A stretch of 64,000 bases of DNA from JANSWY01 sp965228955. GTDB taxonomy: Bacteria; Bacteroidota; Bacteroidia; Cytophagales; Cyclobacteriaceae. The translations under genes and the position numbers were made by a program. The notes below the pieces were generated by a model. That model made no database searches and had not been told where the DNA came from. It was given only the letters and a program-made list of their open reading frames with translations. This document shows, piece after piece, positions 26,599 through 35,990 of the stretch. Positions within the stretch are counted from its first letter, which is position 1, and each line of letters opens with the position of its first letter. The stretch covers positions 3,410,001 through 3,474,000 of the forward strand of contig OZ245848.1 in assembly GCA_965228955.1 (NCBI GenBank), written 5' to 3'.

Positions 26599-27726
26599 AT
26601 GATTTTAAATCGTAAGGCTTTAATTCTGTTTATTCGGTATGTCACTATCGTCATTGTTTGTTCCTCATGCTATCCCTCCAGAGTTATATTTTGGAATTTT
26701 GCCGATCAAAAGGATCAGCATAGGTTTCCAAATAATCGGATAGCCAAATCTGATGAAACATTTCGGTTTGCAGACTCAAATACAAATCCCACATTGTACA
26801 TTGACAAAACGGATAAAAATGGGTGGCAGAATATTGCATTATCAAGCTTTCTATCAAGCAAAGAATCGAATCTTGCGTTCATTATTATTAAGAACGATAC
26901 CATACAATTCAAGCATTACGCAACCGATATCACTGATTCTACAAGTCTGACGGTCTTCTCGGTTAGCAAATCAATCATCAGTATCCTTATAGGTATTGCA
27001 GAACGCAACAACCTTATTATCCTTGAAGACACAGTTTCCAAATACATCCCAGAGTTGAGTAAGGGCAATTTTGATAATGTGACAATCAAACATCTGCTTT
27101 CGCATTCATCGGGAATCAGGTTTAAGGAAAGCTATATCAATCCATTTAGCAGTGATGTTGCCAAGTTTTATTATAAAAAGGACCCAATTCGTTTGATCCG
27201 TAAATTGAAACTTAAAGATGAACCTGGAACTAGATTTCATTACAATAGTGCCAATACACTCTTATTGGCATTGATATTAAAAAGAGTCAGCAATCGATCA
27301 ATCTCTGAATTGGTGGAAACATCGATATGGTCAAAAATTGGAACAGAGTATCCGGCAAGTTGGAATACTTATGAAAAAATGGATTTGGAGAAATCCTTTT
27401 GTTGTTTCAATACGACTGCACTGGATTTGGCAAAAATCGGGAAGTTGATGATTCAAAATGGGAAGTGGAATGGAGAAGTAATCGTTGATTCAACCTATCT
27501 ATCAAACGCAACTCAACTTTCCAATGAAAATGGCAGTGTTTGGAAGTATCAATGGCATTGGCAAGTTGGGAATGAAAAGTATGGAGATTACATGGCTCAA
27601 GGGCTCTACGATCAGTACCTCTATATTGTTCCCGAAGAAAAAATCATTATAGTTTCCATCAATGATGCTCACAACCCAAAAACCAATTGGGTTTCGATAT
27701 TCAGACAGATTGTTGATCAGCTGTGA
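26599..27726 (+). CDS. Lipoprotein serine hydrolase (beta-lactamase family)
   Basis: 375 residues from ATG 26599, which has AGGAAG 4-9 bases upstream; an in-frame TTG at 26581 is rejected. The N terminus ends VIVCSSC, a lipobox. The motifs are S121-V-S-K124 and Y215-N-S217 (YxS); the third-motif region reads GLYDQYLYIVPEE rather than HxG/KTG. It is a class C-like D-peptidase or esterase, probably outer-membrane anchored. It is similar in layout to the hydrolase at 40150-41229, so the two may be paralogues. Confidence 0.8.
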   Translation: MILNRKALILFIRYVTIVIVCSSCYPSRVIFWNFADQKDQHRFPNNRIAKSDETFRFADSNTNPTLYIDKTDKNGWQNIALSSFLSSKESNLAFIIIKNDTIQFKHYATDITDSTSLTVFSVSKSIISILIGIAERNNLIILEDTVSKYIPELSKGNFDNVTIKHLLSHSSGIRFKESYINPFSSDVAKFYYKKDPIRLIRKLKLKDEPGTRFHYNSANTLLLALILKRVSNRSISELVETSIWSKIGTEYPASWNTYEKMDLEKSFCCFNTTALDLAKIGKLMIQNGKWNGEVIVDSTYLSNATQLSNENGSVWKYQWHWQVGNEKYGDYMAQGLYDQYLYIVPEEKIIIVSINDAHNPKTNWVSIFRQIVDQL

Positions 27727-27746
27727 TAGACCACAATACTCCAAAT

Positions 27747-28805
27747 TCATTTGGCTTCTCTTTCTTTTAGAATCTCTCTAGCTGCTTTGACCGCATAGTC
27801 CGCATAGTAATCAGTGTTTGATAGTACTTCCTCCAATTTCTTATTATCCCACGCCTGATAAATTTCTAAAAACTCTTTGTATTTCTCTTCTTTCTTCTGC
27901 TTTTCAAAATCCGTTAGTTGCCCAGTATAAAGCTTTGGATAACCCATTTCGATTGTTTCAAAATTCACTCTTAAAGTCAATATAAATGCCTCCGGATCGG
28001 TTGTTAGAAAGGTAACAGCAAAATGTTGGTCTTTCCACCGGAATCTCATGTATTTATAATCCTCATATGTTCTTCTGGGAGAGGTTATAAACTTACAATC
28101 TTCTATTTCATTCTTTGGAAAAGTAAACAATAACTCGCCCTTCTTAATGGTTAACATTTGACTGGCCGGATCATAGTGAATCATTTGATCTACATCATTA
28201 TTCCAATAGGATCTGTTGATTCTCAGTTTTGGGAGTAGAAATAAATATCCACCTATCAAAACAATAAGTAAAAATGGAATACCAAATGCAGGTTCCGCTG
28301 TAGCAGCAAAAAATAGCGCTATTGCAAGAGAAGGTCCTGCTATTAAGATTAAGTTTTTATTGAGTTTAGTTTGGGTATATGAAATCTTAAGATCAACTGA
28401 TTCAAAATCATTTGCAGGGATTTGATGCAATTCCAGTATTTCTTCAATGGAATCATTAAAAAACGCTGCAATCAAATAATCAACAGAAACCCCTTCGGGC
28501 CTATCCAAAACACTATTGGAAATATAAATATGACTAAACTGCTTTTCTCTCTCAAAGTACACTTCAAAACCCAAATCATTGGTAGCAGATATTTGGAGCT
28601 TCCGCTTTTCGGGAATTGTGAAGGAAATAGAGGGGATTGTTGAAGACTTGTTATTCTTATTTCTTTCAGCAACCTTTTCAAACTCCAGGTCCCAGTTGAA
28701 ATTATTGAAAAGCTCGATTGCATTTCCGATATCCAAATCCAATTTTGTCCCAATAGAATGATCCGGATCAAAATGTGCCAGTGTGTATTGATAGTTGATT
28801 TTCAT
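27747..28805 (-). CDS. Hypothetical membrane protein with two central helices
   Basis: 352 residues, not recognised. A soluble N-terminal domain (1-150, beta-rich) is followed by two adjacent transmembrane helices (about 157-200, LIAGPSLAIALFFA and IPFLLIVLIGGYLFLLP). A cytoplasmic beta-sheet domain (205-300) and a charged helical tail (305-352) rich in Glu/Lys complete it. Its start overlaps the stop of the upstream gene (ATGA), so they are co-translated. Confidence 0.55.
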   Translation of the reverse strand: MKINYQYTLAHFDPDHSIGTKLDLDIGNAIELFNNFNWDLEFEKVAERNKNNKSSTIPSISFTIPEKRKLQISATNDLGFEVYFEREKQFSHIYISNSVLDRPEGVSVDYLIAAFFNDSIEEILELHQIPANDFESVDLKISYTQTKLNKNLILIAGPSLAIALFFAATAEPAFGIPFLLIVLIGGYLFLLPKLRINRSYWNNDVDQMIHYDPASQMLTIKKGELLFTFPKNEIEDCKFITSPRRTYEDYKYMRFRWKDQHFAVTFLTTDPEAFILTLRVNFETIEMGYPKLYTGQLTDFEKQKKEEKYKEFLEIYQAWDNKKLEEVLSNTDYYADYAVKAAREILKEREAK

Positions 28806-29305
28806 TTTTCCGATCCTTCGTCAGCTAGTCGTTCCAATATAACCCCAATCTCTTTATTAGTTAAATAATCATATAAATCGTTAGGTCCTTTGTCAGAATT
28901 CGAAACAGGAAAATACATGAGGTTATTGTAATCATTAGAATAGACAACAGCATGAGCTGTGGCCCCATTTTGAAATGTAAATTCTAATTTGACCTCCCAG
29001 TTACCTGGCATTCTTCCATTACCTGGTCTCCATTTTTTCAATTCTAAAAATAAGCTACAGAGTAACTTGACCTCAGTTGAATCAGAAATAACTAAGTTAT
29101 CTCGTACTAAGGAGCGAGAAAACTTTTTAGTTGGCTTAAGTGTAATCTTCTCGGCACTCTGACTCTGAATTAACTCCAACCTCTTTTTTACAAAAGCCTT
29201 ATGTTTTTTGTGATTTGAATTACATTTAGTGAGTGTAATAGCCAAGTACATAAACAAAACCACAGAGATTGTATATCCAGCATATTCCTTAAAATTCCGG
29301 TTCAT
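28802..29305 (-). CDS. Hypothetical single-pass membrane protein
   Basis: 167 residues, not recognised. One N-terminal transmembrane helix (9-27, GYTISVVLFMYLAITLT) is followed by Lys-rich sequence, then a periplasmic alpha/beta domain with WEVKLEFTFQNGATAHAVVYSN. It overlaps the following gene by 4 bases and lies 9 bases after the DUF6090-like gene. The three form a tight operon with a small gene before them. Confidence 0.5.
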   Translation of the reverse strand: MNRNFKEYAGYTISVVLFMYLAITLTKCNSNHKKHKAFVKKRLELIQSQSAEKITLKPTKKFSRSLVRDNLVISDSTEVKLLCSLFLELKKWRPGNGRMPGNWEVKLEFTFQNGATAHAVVYSNDYNNLMYFPVSNSDKGPNDLYDYLTNKEIGVILERLADEGSEK

Positions 29306-29314
29306 TTCTTACAC

Positions 29315-29902
29315 TTAACCCTCCTCAATTTTCAAAATCAATATTTCATCCAAAGTCTCAAGATCCTGCAACAATTGCTGACCTGATGACACCTGATCAT
29401 AGGAATAATTGCTTAGAATAATCAAATAACTATAGTTACTCATCTCTTTCGTTCCAATCTTGCTCATTACACTATGCACATAAGTTCTTGATTGGTCAAT
29501 TATGTCTTCCTGCAAATGATACGTACCGCTCAATTGTTCTAGTAATTCTAAATCAAGATTGGTAAGCACTCCTGTGATACTGGCAGACTCAAAGGAAGAA
29601 CTTCTCAACAATGGAGGATTAAGTCCTTGCCAAAACGAAAACTGAGTTGGATTAGTCGATTCTCCCCTTTTGAGGTAGGATTCTGTTGAATCTCTTAATT
29701 GTTTGAAGTATGAAATTGATTTTCTAATCTCCTCTTTATTGGATTTAACTTCCTGCTCCAGGTTCTTCAAAACCTTTTCGGTAAGCTGTCGCTCCTTTTT
29801 GTTGATATTCCAATTATTAGCCAGAAGACCTAAGTAAACACCAAGCATTACAGGCATTACCATGATGAATATATCATACAGAGGTTTCTTGAGTTTTTTC
29901 AT
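29315..29902 (-). CDS. DUF6090-like membrane protein
   Basis: 195 residues. A transmembrane helix (10-27, MVMPVMLGVYLGLLANNW) is followed by NINKKER and a long coiled helix, the layout of the DUF6090 family (helix, NNWNxxxK, EExxL). The rest is helical with ESASITGVLTNLDLELLEQLSGTY, also typical. No function is known for the family. It is upstream of the two membrane genes at 27747-29305, with short gaps. Confidence 0.6.
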   Translation of the reverse strand: MKKLKKPLYDIFIMVMPVMLGVYLGLLANNWNINKKERQLTEKVLKNLEQEVKSNKEEIRKSISYFKQLRDSTESYLKRGESTNPTQFSFWQGLNPPLLRSSSFESASITGVLTNLDLELLEQLSGTYHLQEDIIDQSRTYVHSVMSKIGTKEMSNYSYLIILSNYSYDQVSSGQQLLQDLETLDEILILKIEEG

Positions 29903-29938
29903 GCTTTAAAGATTAGACAGATTTTTCAGAATACATAA

Positions 29939-30142
29939 TCAAGGCTCCTTAAGCAACAGCAGCTGCTTCCTAAGCTCGTCTTTATCAATTTCATAACGGA
30001 AGTTTTGTTCAATTAATGCAGAGACCTGCCTTTTGTTGAATGGATAGACTTCCCTTACAAGATCATCTATTTCCTGTCCATAAGTTTCAATTTTGTGAAT
30101 GACTATATCTGATATGGGATTATCACCGGGTCTTCCGTACAT
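29939..30142 (-). CDS. Small hypothetical protein
   Basis: 67 residues, cytoplasmic and helical, with a plausible composition (YGRPGDNPISDIVIHKIETYGQ start, FNKRQVSALIEQNF). It starts at ATG 30142 and ends 37 bases before the DUF6090-like gene. It may be the first gene of that membrane-protein operon. The family is unknown. Confidence 0.45.
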   Translation of the reverse strand: MYGRPGDNPISDIVIHKIETYGQEIDDLVREVYPFNKRQVSALIEQNFRYEIDKDELRKQLLLLKEP

Positions 30143-30266
30143 AGCAGTTCAGTTTTTTATTAATTTATCGTTAGTTCGTAAAGAATCCAATGATCTCAGA
30201 TTTTTTGGCATCATTTTTATAACATAGTCGGCTAGGGAAAAATAACCCATAGAAGTATATTAAACT

Positions 30267-30986
30267 ATGCAATTGAAACTCCGCCTACTTGTATTGCTGC
30301 TGGTCTTTGGTATTATTACTAAGACAAAAGCCCAGGATTCCGCCAGATTTAGGGTCTACTCAATAGATCTGAGTCTGAACTCTCTCAACCCAACTCTGGA
30401 TAATGTAAGTTTCAGTGATTTACGAGACAATAGCAGGTTTGGCAACTTATTTGCGACTCCTCCTGGAGACACTATTTCACAAGATGGATCGGTTTCCGTT
30501 AACTCTACCAACATCGCGATCACTTTAAAACCAAATGACAGTCTGAGTAGATATCATGTTTCGGTATTGTTTGCATCTGAAACTATTGAATCCACATGGG
30601 GAACCTGGAATCAAGACACAATTTCCACTCGACTTTCAGGTAGGTATGAAAACTTCCTGCTAGGACTAGGATATCACTATGAATTAAAACAAGGGCGAAT
30701 CTTCAAATTAACTACCGGCTTGCAAATAATGTCCAGTTTCCCTGTTTCCTCCGTAACAACTGAAAGATATGACGATTCCCAGGAAGTCAATGAATCTAAT
30801 TTATTTGGTCATAAAAGGGTTGGGTTCAGAAGTAGCATTCCTGTTACTGCTTATCTCAAGATCTTTAAACCAGTTGGTTTAAGGTTTAGTATTTCACCAT
30901 CGTTCCACACATTCCAGTTGGATGGCATCAAACGCTCAAAGTTTTGGGTAGCTAATGAAATTGGATTAAGATTTTATTTGAAATGA
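30267..30986 (+). CDS. Outer-membrane beta-barrel-like protein beside a TonB receptor
   Basis: 239 residues with a signal peptide (cleavage near TKAQ). The mature part is strand-rich with aromatic girdles (YENFLLGLGYHYEL, LRFSISPSFHTFQL) and ends in IGLRFYLK. It overlaps the TonB receptor gene by 4 bases (ATGA), so the two are translationally coupled. It may be an accessory barrel or surface partner of the receptor. The family is not recognised. Confidence 0.65.
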   Translation: MQLKLRLLVLLLVFGIITKTKAQDSARFRVYSIDLSLNSLNPTLDNVSFSDLRDNSRFGNLFATPPGDTISQDGSVSVNSTNIAITLKPNDSLSRYHVSVLFASETIESTWGTWNQDTISTRLSGRYENFLLGLGYHYELKQGRIFKLTTGLQIMSSFPVSSVTTERYDDSQEVNESNLFGHKRVGFRSSIPVTAYLKIFKPVGLRFSISPSFHTFQLDGIKRSKFWVANEIGLRFYLK

Positions 30987-33265
30987 AAGCACTTTTTATC
31001 ATCACTTTCATCCTATCCGGCACTCTCAGTTTTGGACAAGCAACCATCAGTGGGTACGTAACAGATGCAAAAAACGGGGAGTCATTAATTGGGGTAACCA
31101 TCTATGACGAAACCACGCAAACCGGAGCAGTCACGAATGTCTACGGATTCTATTCATTGACGCTTCCTTCCGGTAATCACCAATTACGAGTATCCTATAT
31201 TGGTTATGAAACATTCTCCCAAAATCTTGATCTACAACAAAACCAAAAGTTGGATATAGAATTAGAAATTGCAGTCCAGCAAATGCAGGAAGTGGTAATT
31301 ACCTCCGACAGATATGTTGTTGAAGAAGAAGTTAAGTCAACACAAATGGGAGCTTTTTCACTCAAACCAAAAGAAGCTGCAATCCTCCCAACCATTGGTG
31401 GTGAAGCAGATATTCTAAAAGCCGCCCAACTCCTTCCCGGAGTATCCAGAGGTGGTGAAGGTACAACCGGAATGTATGTTAGAGGTGGCACAGATGATCA
31501 AAATCTGGTAACACTGGATGAAGCTACGGTTTACAATGTTGGTCATTTATTTGGGTTCTTCTCAGTTTTCAACACTGATGCAATCAAGGATGTGAATGTC
31601 ATTAAAGGTGGTTTTCATGCCAGTCATGGTGGAAGGTTATCTTCTGTGATTGACACTCGGATGTTTGAGGGAAATAAGGAAAAAATATCCGTTAAAGGCG
31701 GTGTTGGGATTTTGACATCAAGGTTGGCAATTGATGGGCCTATTAGTGATAAAGCTGCCTTTATGGTTGCTGGAAGGCGCACATACATAGATCAGGTTTT
31801 TGGGTTATTTGGCACCAGTATTCCTTATTATTTCTATGACCTCAACACCAAGTTCAACTATAAGATCTCAGATAGAGACAGAATTTATGTTAGTGGGTAT
31901 TTCGGAAATGATGTCTTGGCTTTTCAGGAGGATGTGGAAGAAGATGAAGATGAGTTTGCCAATGAACTAACTTTTGGCTTCAACCTGGGGAACTTTACTA
32001 CTTCAGTAAGGTGGAATCATATCTATCCAAATGATAAACAGTTCTTAAACGTAACTGCGCTTCAAACCAATTTCAAATACGACATTAATGGCTCTTTTGT
32101 CGACAACAATGTATTGATCAAATCAAAAATTCAGGATTTTGCATTGAAGGCAGATTGGGATTACTTTCTAAATCCATCCAATACAATCGAATATGGAGTA
32201 CATGCTATTGGTCATTTCTTCAGACCAAATATTGTCAACACCGGAGGAGAGATTTCTGATTTTCTGGAATCGCAGGATGGTGATTTGATTCCTACTCAGG
32301 AGTTTGCTGTTTATGGTGGAAATGAACAGAAACTTACCTCTAAATTGTCTACCTATTATGGACTAAGAATCAGCTCAGCAAATGTAAGAGGTGCATTTTA
32401 TTATGGTGTGGAACCACGACTAAGCATGAACTATCTGGTTGGTGATCTGACCTCACTTAAAGCCAGCTATAGCGTAATGAGCCAATATATGCACCGTGTG
32501 AGCTCTTCCTCTATAGCCCTTCCAACTGACCTTTGGTATCCAGTTACAAATACTGTTAAACCTCAAAGATCTCATCAATGGTCGGCCGGAATATTCCACG
32601 GGATTGAAAGATGGAACCTTAACCTATCTATGGAAGGATTCTACAAGACCATGGATAATTTGATTGAATACAAAGAAGGAGCCAGATTACTGCTTAATGA
32701 TAATTTTGAGGAAGAATTGATTAGTGGTGATGGAGAGGCTTATGGATTGGAATTCCTGATCAGAAAGAAAAGTGGTCCTATTACTGGTTGGGTTGGCTAT
32801 ACATTAAGCAAGGCTAGACGAAACTTTGACTTACTTAACAATGGTCTCACCTATCCAGCAAAATACGACAGAACCCATGATCTCTCCGTAGTAGGAATGA
32901 TTCAGCTAAATGAAAAAATCTCGTTTTCAGTTGTTTGGGTCTATACAAGTGGTGCCAGATACACAGCTCAGACTGGACAGTATTTGATGCCAAATGCCAG
33001 CTTAACCAATGTTGATTTAATACCAATCTATTCAGATAGAAACGCAGTAAAATTATCACCTTCACACAGATTGGATTTTAATTTTATTCTTAAAAATAAT
33101 CCCAAGAAAAAATTCAATAGTGAATGGCAAATTGGAGTTTACAACTTCTATAATCAGGCTACCCCATACCGAGTTAATGTGAGGTATAACGGTAAGACAT
33201 TCCAGTATGTTCAGCCAGGCTTCTTTGGTTTCATCCCTTCACTATCATACAACTTTAGCTTCTAA
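30983..33265 (+). CDS. TonB-dependent receptor with CarboxypepD_reg-like domain
   Basis: 760 residues: a signal peptide (cleavage near SFGQ), a CarboxypepD_reg-like domain (20-105, ISGYVTDAKNGESLIGVTIYD), a plug (about 120-245; GMYVRGGTDDQNLVTLDEATVYN) and a 22-strand-type barrel ending FIPSLSYNFSF, with a terminal Phe. It imports a large or scarce ligand with TonB energy; the ligand cannot be read from sequence. No SusD gene follows, but a DUF4249 lipoprotein does, overlapping by one base. This defines a SusCD-independent receptor type. Confidence 0.92.
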   Translation: MKALFIITFILSGTLSFGQATISGYVTDAKNGESLIGVTIYDETTQTGAVTNVYGFYSLTLPSGNHQLRVSYIGYETFSQNLDLQQNQKLDIELEIAVQQMQEVVITSDRYVVEEEVKSTQMGAFSLKPKEAAILPTIGGEADILKAAQLLPGVSRGGEGTTGMYVRGGTDDQNLVTLDEATVYNVGHLFGFFSVFNTDAIKDVNVIKGGFHASHGGRLSSVIDTRMFEGNKEKISVKGGVGILTSRLAIDGPISDKAAFMVAGRRTYIDQVFGLFGTSIPYYFYDLNTKFNYKISDRDRIYVSGYFGNDVLAFQEDVEEDEDEFANELTFGFNLGNFTTSVRWNHIYPNDKQFLNVTALQTNFKYDINGSFVDNNVLIKSKIQDFALKADWDYFLNPSNTIEYGVHAIGHFFRPNIVNTGGEISDFLESQDGDLIPTQEFAVYGGNEQKLTSKLSTYYGLRISSANVRGAFYYGVEPRLSMNYLVGDLTSLKASYSVMSQYMHRVSSSSIALPTDLWYPVTNTVKPQRSHQWSAGIFHGIERWNLNLSMEGFYKTMDNLIEYKEGARLLLNDNFEEELISGDGEAYGLEFLIRKKSGPITGWVGYTLSKARRNFDLLNNGLTYPAKYDRTHDLSVVGMIQLNEKISFSVVWVYTSGARYTAQTGQYLMPNASLTNVDLIPIYSDRNAVKLSPSHRLDFNFILKNNPKKKFNSEWQIGVYNFYNQATPYRVNVRYNGKTFQYVQPGFFGFIPSLSYNFSF

Positions 33266-34131
33266 TGAAAAATTTAAAATACATACTTCCAATTGTAATC
33301 TTCGCGCTGGCATGTACGCCTGAGGATCTATTCATAGACGTGGAGCCGGCAGAAGAAAAAATGGTGGTGAGCTCTCAATTTATTCCTGATAACTTATTGG
33401 TTGTAACCGTGACGAGAAGTTTCTCAGCATTACTCACCAATAACTCCAGTGATCTTGCCAATACTGACATAGAAAGGCTCATTGTTGGAGATGGATATGT
33501 TGAAGCAACAACAAATGAAGGATCAATTGAATTAATTCAGGTAGCAGATAACTCTGGGGTTTATGTTGGTGATATTGGAGTTGTTTCGGCGGGTGATCTT
33601 GTTGAGCTTTTTGTTTATGACTCCTTGACCGGAGACACCATTACTTCCAGCACCAATGCTATGCCTCAGGTCAGGCTAGAAGCTGTAAGTGTATCAAAGG
33701 AAATTGATGACAATGATACTACCAGTACTTACACCTATTCATTTATTGATGAACCTGGAGATAATTGGTACATACTCCATACTTATGGCATCAACAACCT
33801 TCCAAGTATCGTTGATGACAGTCTGATTTTTAGTCTTGCAGATGAAGACTTGCTGATTGCATCAGAGCTTATTTCGGATATTGCGTTAGAACCAGGTTTG
33901 GTGACAAGAGAGATTGAACTGCCATTTTTTGATTCTCCCGATACAGTAGCATTTATGCTGACCAATATAAGTGAAGGGTATTTTAGATTCCTGGATGCCA
34001 GACAAAGAACAGGCGGTATTATTGCAAGCGCAACGGGAGAACCTGTAAATCACCCAACAAACATTGAAAATGGATATGGGTACTTCAATATTCATATTCC
34101 TCATGTGGTGTTGGGGTATAATGAGGAATAA
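33265..34131 (+). CDS. DUF4249 lipoprotein, partner of the TonB receptor
   Basis: 288 residues with a lipobox (IFALAC-TPED). The family start is typical: PEDLFIDVEPAEEKMVVSSQFIPDN, then beta-rich TVTRSFSAL. DUF4249 proteins follow TonB receptors in Bacteroidota and are thought to be surface ligand-binding lipoproteins; the ligand is unknown. The ATG overlaps the receptor stop (TAATG). It is slightly shorter than many members. It ends 4 bases before a convergent beta-lactamase gene. Confidence 0.85.
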   Translation: MKNLKYILPIVIFALACTPEDLFIDVEPAEEKMVVSSQFIPDNLLVVTVTRSFSALLTNNSSDLANTDIERLIVGDGYVEATTNEGSIELIQVADNSGVYVGDIGVVSAGDLVELFVYDSLTGDTITSSTNAMPQVRLEAVSVSKEIDDNDTTSTYTYSFIDEPGDNWYILHTYGINNLPSIVDDSLIFSLADEDLLIASELISDIALEPGLVTREIELPFFDSPDTVAFMLTNISEGYFRFLDARQRTGGIIASATGEPVNHPTNIENGYGYFNIHIPHVVLGYNEE

Positions 34132-34135
34132 TCAA

Positions 34136-34867
34136 TTATTTATCAAACAATTCAATGGTGTAATCAAGTAGCTCCTCCCCTCCCCAGGGTCCATGTCCGG
34201 GGATGACAACACTAATTTTGGAGATATCTTTTTTGATACTTCTAATCGTATTTGGCCATGCATCTATATTGGCGTCTTCCAGGTTTCCTTTCCCTGCATT
34301 TACCCTCTTTACCAAGCAACCACCAAAAACTAATTCCTCAGTTGGTATATAAGCTATCACATTATCTACGGTATGACCTTCTCCGTAATGTTTGATCAGT
34401 ACATCAGAGCCACCTATCACAAGCTTCTTTTCATTCTTAAATGTTTTCACTGGAGTGGTGTATCCACTTTTTTCAGCTAAGGTTTGGGTCTCTTTGTTTG
34501 AGATTGATTTGATCCCTGCTTTCTGGAATATCTCAAGTCCCCCAAGGCAATCAATATGAAAATGAGTCGGGACAATGTATTTGATATCCAATTTCATCGA
34601 ATCTCTTAAAAAAGCAATCAACTCTTTTGATGCCTGATCATTTGACGGAGTATCGAATATAATAGCCTCAGAATTACTGGTGTAGACAAATCCATTGCAA
34701 GAAACTTTACCCCAATCATTTGTTTGTAAAAAGGTCTCGTGCACAAATGAGTTTTCCGAAAGTTTGTGAACAATAAGTTCTTCTGATTGGTAACTAATAG
34801 TTGAAGTTTGAGCCAACAGTGTATGAGACAAAAACAGGATGATGGTAAAGCCAATAAGTCTATTCAT
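34136..34867 (-). CDS. Subclass B1 metallo-beta-lactamase homologue
   Basis: 243 residues from ATG 34867, which begins a signal peptide (cleavage after LLAQ); an earlier start adds 18 odd residues. The complete B1 zinc set is visible: H102-F-H104-I-D106, H165 (EGHTVDN), C184 (GGCLVK) and H225 (PGHGPW). The Lys after the Cys loop and the GNLEDANIDAWP segment, conserved in IND/BcII-type enzymes, are present. A secreted B1 beta-lactamase hydrolysing penicillins and carbapenems is the best reading. It is a chromosomal single gene with no mobile element near. Activity is inferred from family. Confidence 0.88.
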   Translation of the reverse strand: MNRLIGFTIILFLSHTLLAQTSTISYQSEELIVHKLSENSFVHETFLQTNDWGKVSCNGFVYTSNSEAIIFDTPSNDQASKELIAFLRDSMKLDIKYIVPTHFHIDCLGGLEIFQKAGIKSISNKETQTLAEKSGYTTPVKTFKNEKKLVIGGSDVLIKHYGEGHTVDNVIAYIPTEELVFGGCLVKRVNAGKGNLEDANIDAWPNTIRSIKKDISKISVVIPGHGPWGGEELLDYTIELFDK

Positions 34868-34950
34868 ATTAAAAAATGGAATCAAGTATTTGAATGATGA
34901 GCAATATAGGCTTAACGTCAATTTGAAACCAGTATTTTAGAGACAATAAG

Positions 34951-35985
34951 TTACTGAATCACAAATTCGACTCGCCTGTTATCAGCGCACGGAGGTTTAC
35001 AGATGGTCTTGGAGTCTCCATATCCCACAGTGCTGATTCTCTTTTTTGAGATGCCTTTTTTTATCAAATATGATTTAATCGCTTTCGTTCTCATTTCAGA
35101 GAGTTCTTTATTGCTCTTGCTGTTTCCCAACCTATCAGTATGACCTTCGAGCAGTATTGATTTATCGGAATTATTAATGAGGTAATCACATAATTGATCC
35201 AGTTGCTCATAAGAGCCCGACATGAGGACATCTTTTCCTCTTTGAAATAATACTTTACTCAACTTTATCCTCTCATTTTCTTTAATTTCAAGTTGCTTCT
35301 GTTCCAAATAGTAATCCTGTTTGATATCTGAAACTGTGGTATTTAATACAGCGATAAAATCTCTGTACCCCTCTTTCGAGACGACAAGGTTGTAAATCTC
35401 ATTTGGAGATAAAGTGACCTTGTAGTTTCCATTTTGATCTGTTTTTACTTTGCCTTGTCGAATAATATTTATTTCTGAAGAAGCAATCCCCTCACCAGTC
35501 TTGATATCATAGACTTTACCTGAAACTGTCACTTCTAAAGCAATTGGTTTACTCAAAAAAAAGCTGCCAGGTGTGCAATTTCCTCCATAATATTGACCAG
35601 CAGCAAACAATTTACCAGTGCCCTTCCACTGACCAGAAATCACCATTTCATTGGAACTCTCATTTATTTGAAGCTGTCCATCAAAGTCTTTGATACACCA
35701 AAACCAGTCACCTGCTTCTGTGCTCTCAATTGCCTCATATTCCGTGATTCTCACACGGTCGTTTTGAACTCTTCCATTGAATTTTTGTACAACAAAATTA
35801 TTAGTGGACGGCTGGATGATTTTGCACTCTCCTTCTAATACTTCTCCGTTTTGTTCAATTCGTAATTCCAGTTGAAAATCATACGGCTTGTCGTCCTGGG
35901 GTAACTTACCAGTCCATTTGCCGGTAAGGTCTTGAGCGCTTATGAAATGAGGGATTAGTACGAATAGGCAAATCAACAATCTCAT
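34951..35985 (-). CDS. OmpA-family protein with CarboxypepD_reg-like domain
   Basis: 344 residues with a signal peptide (cleavage near FISAQ). Residues 20-150 form a beta-barrel-like lipocalin-type domain (LTGKWTGKLPQDDKPYDFQLEL), then a CarboxypepD_reg-like domain (155-225) and an OmpA C-terminal peptidoglycan-binding domain (about 245-344; ILLEGHTDRLGNSKSNKELSEMRTKA as the core, ISTVGYGDS). It ends RRVEFVIQ. It links the outer membrane to peptidoglycan. It is a single gene, 5 bases downstream of a small hypothetical gene. Confidence 0.85.
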   Translation of the reverse strand: MRLLICLFVLIPHFISAQDLTGKWTGKLPQDDKPYDFQLELRIEQNGEVLEGECKIIQPSTNNFVVQKFNGRVQNDRVRITEYEAIESTEAGDWFWCIKDFDGQLQINESSNEMVISGQWKGTGKLFAAGQYYGGNCTPGSFFLSKPIALEVTVSGKVYDIKTGEGIASSEINIIRQGKVKTDQNGNYKVTLSPNEIYNLVVSKEGYRDFIAVLNTTVSDIKQDYYLEQKQLEIKENERIKLSKVLFQRGKDVLMSGSYEQLDQLCDYLINNSDKSILLEGHTDRLGNSKSNKELSEMRTKAIKSYLIKKGISKKRISTVGYGDSKTICKPPCADNRRVEFVIQ

Positions 35986-35990
35986 TTGCG

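Noticed and set aside
28472..28771. Minus-strand open frame of 99 codons within the 352-residue membrane gene
   Set aside because: It overlaps the better-supported frame on the same strand and has no recognisable domain.
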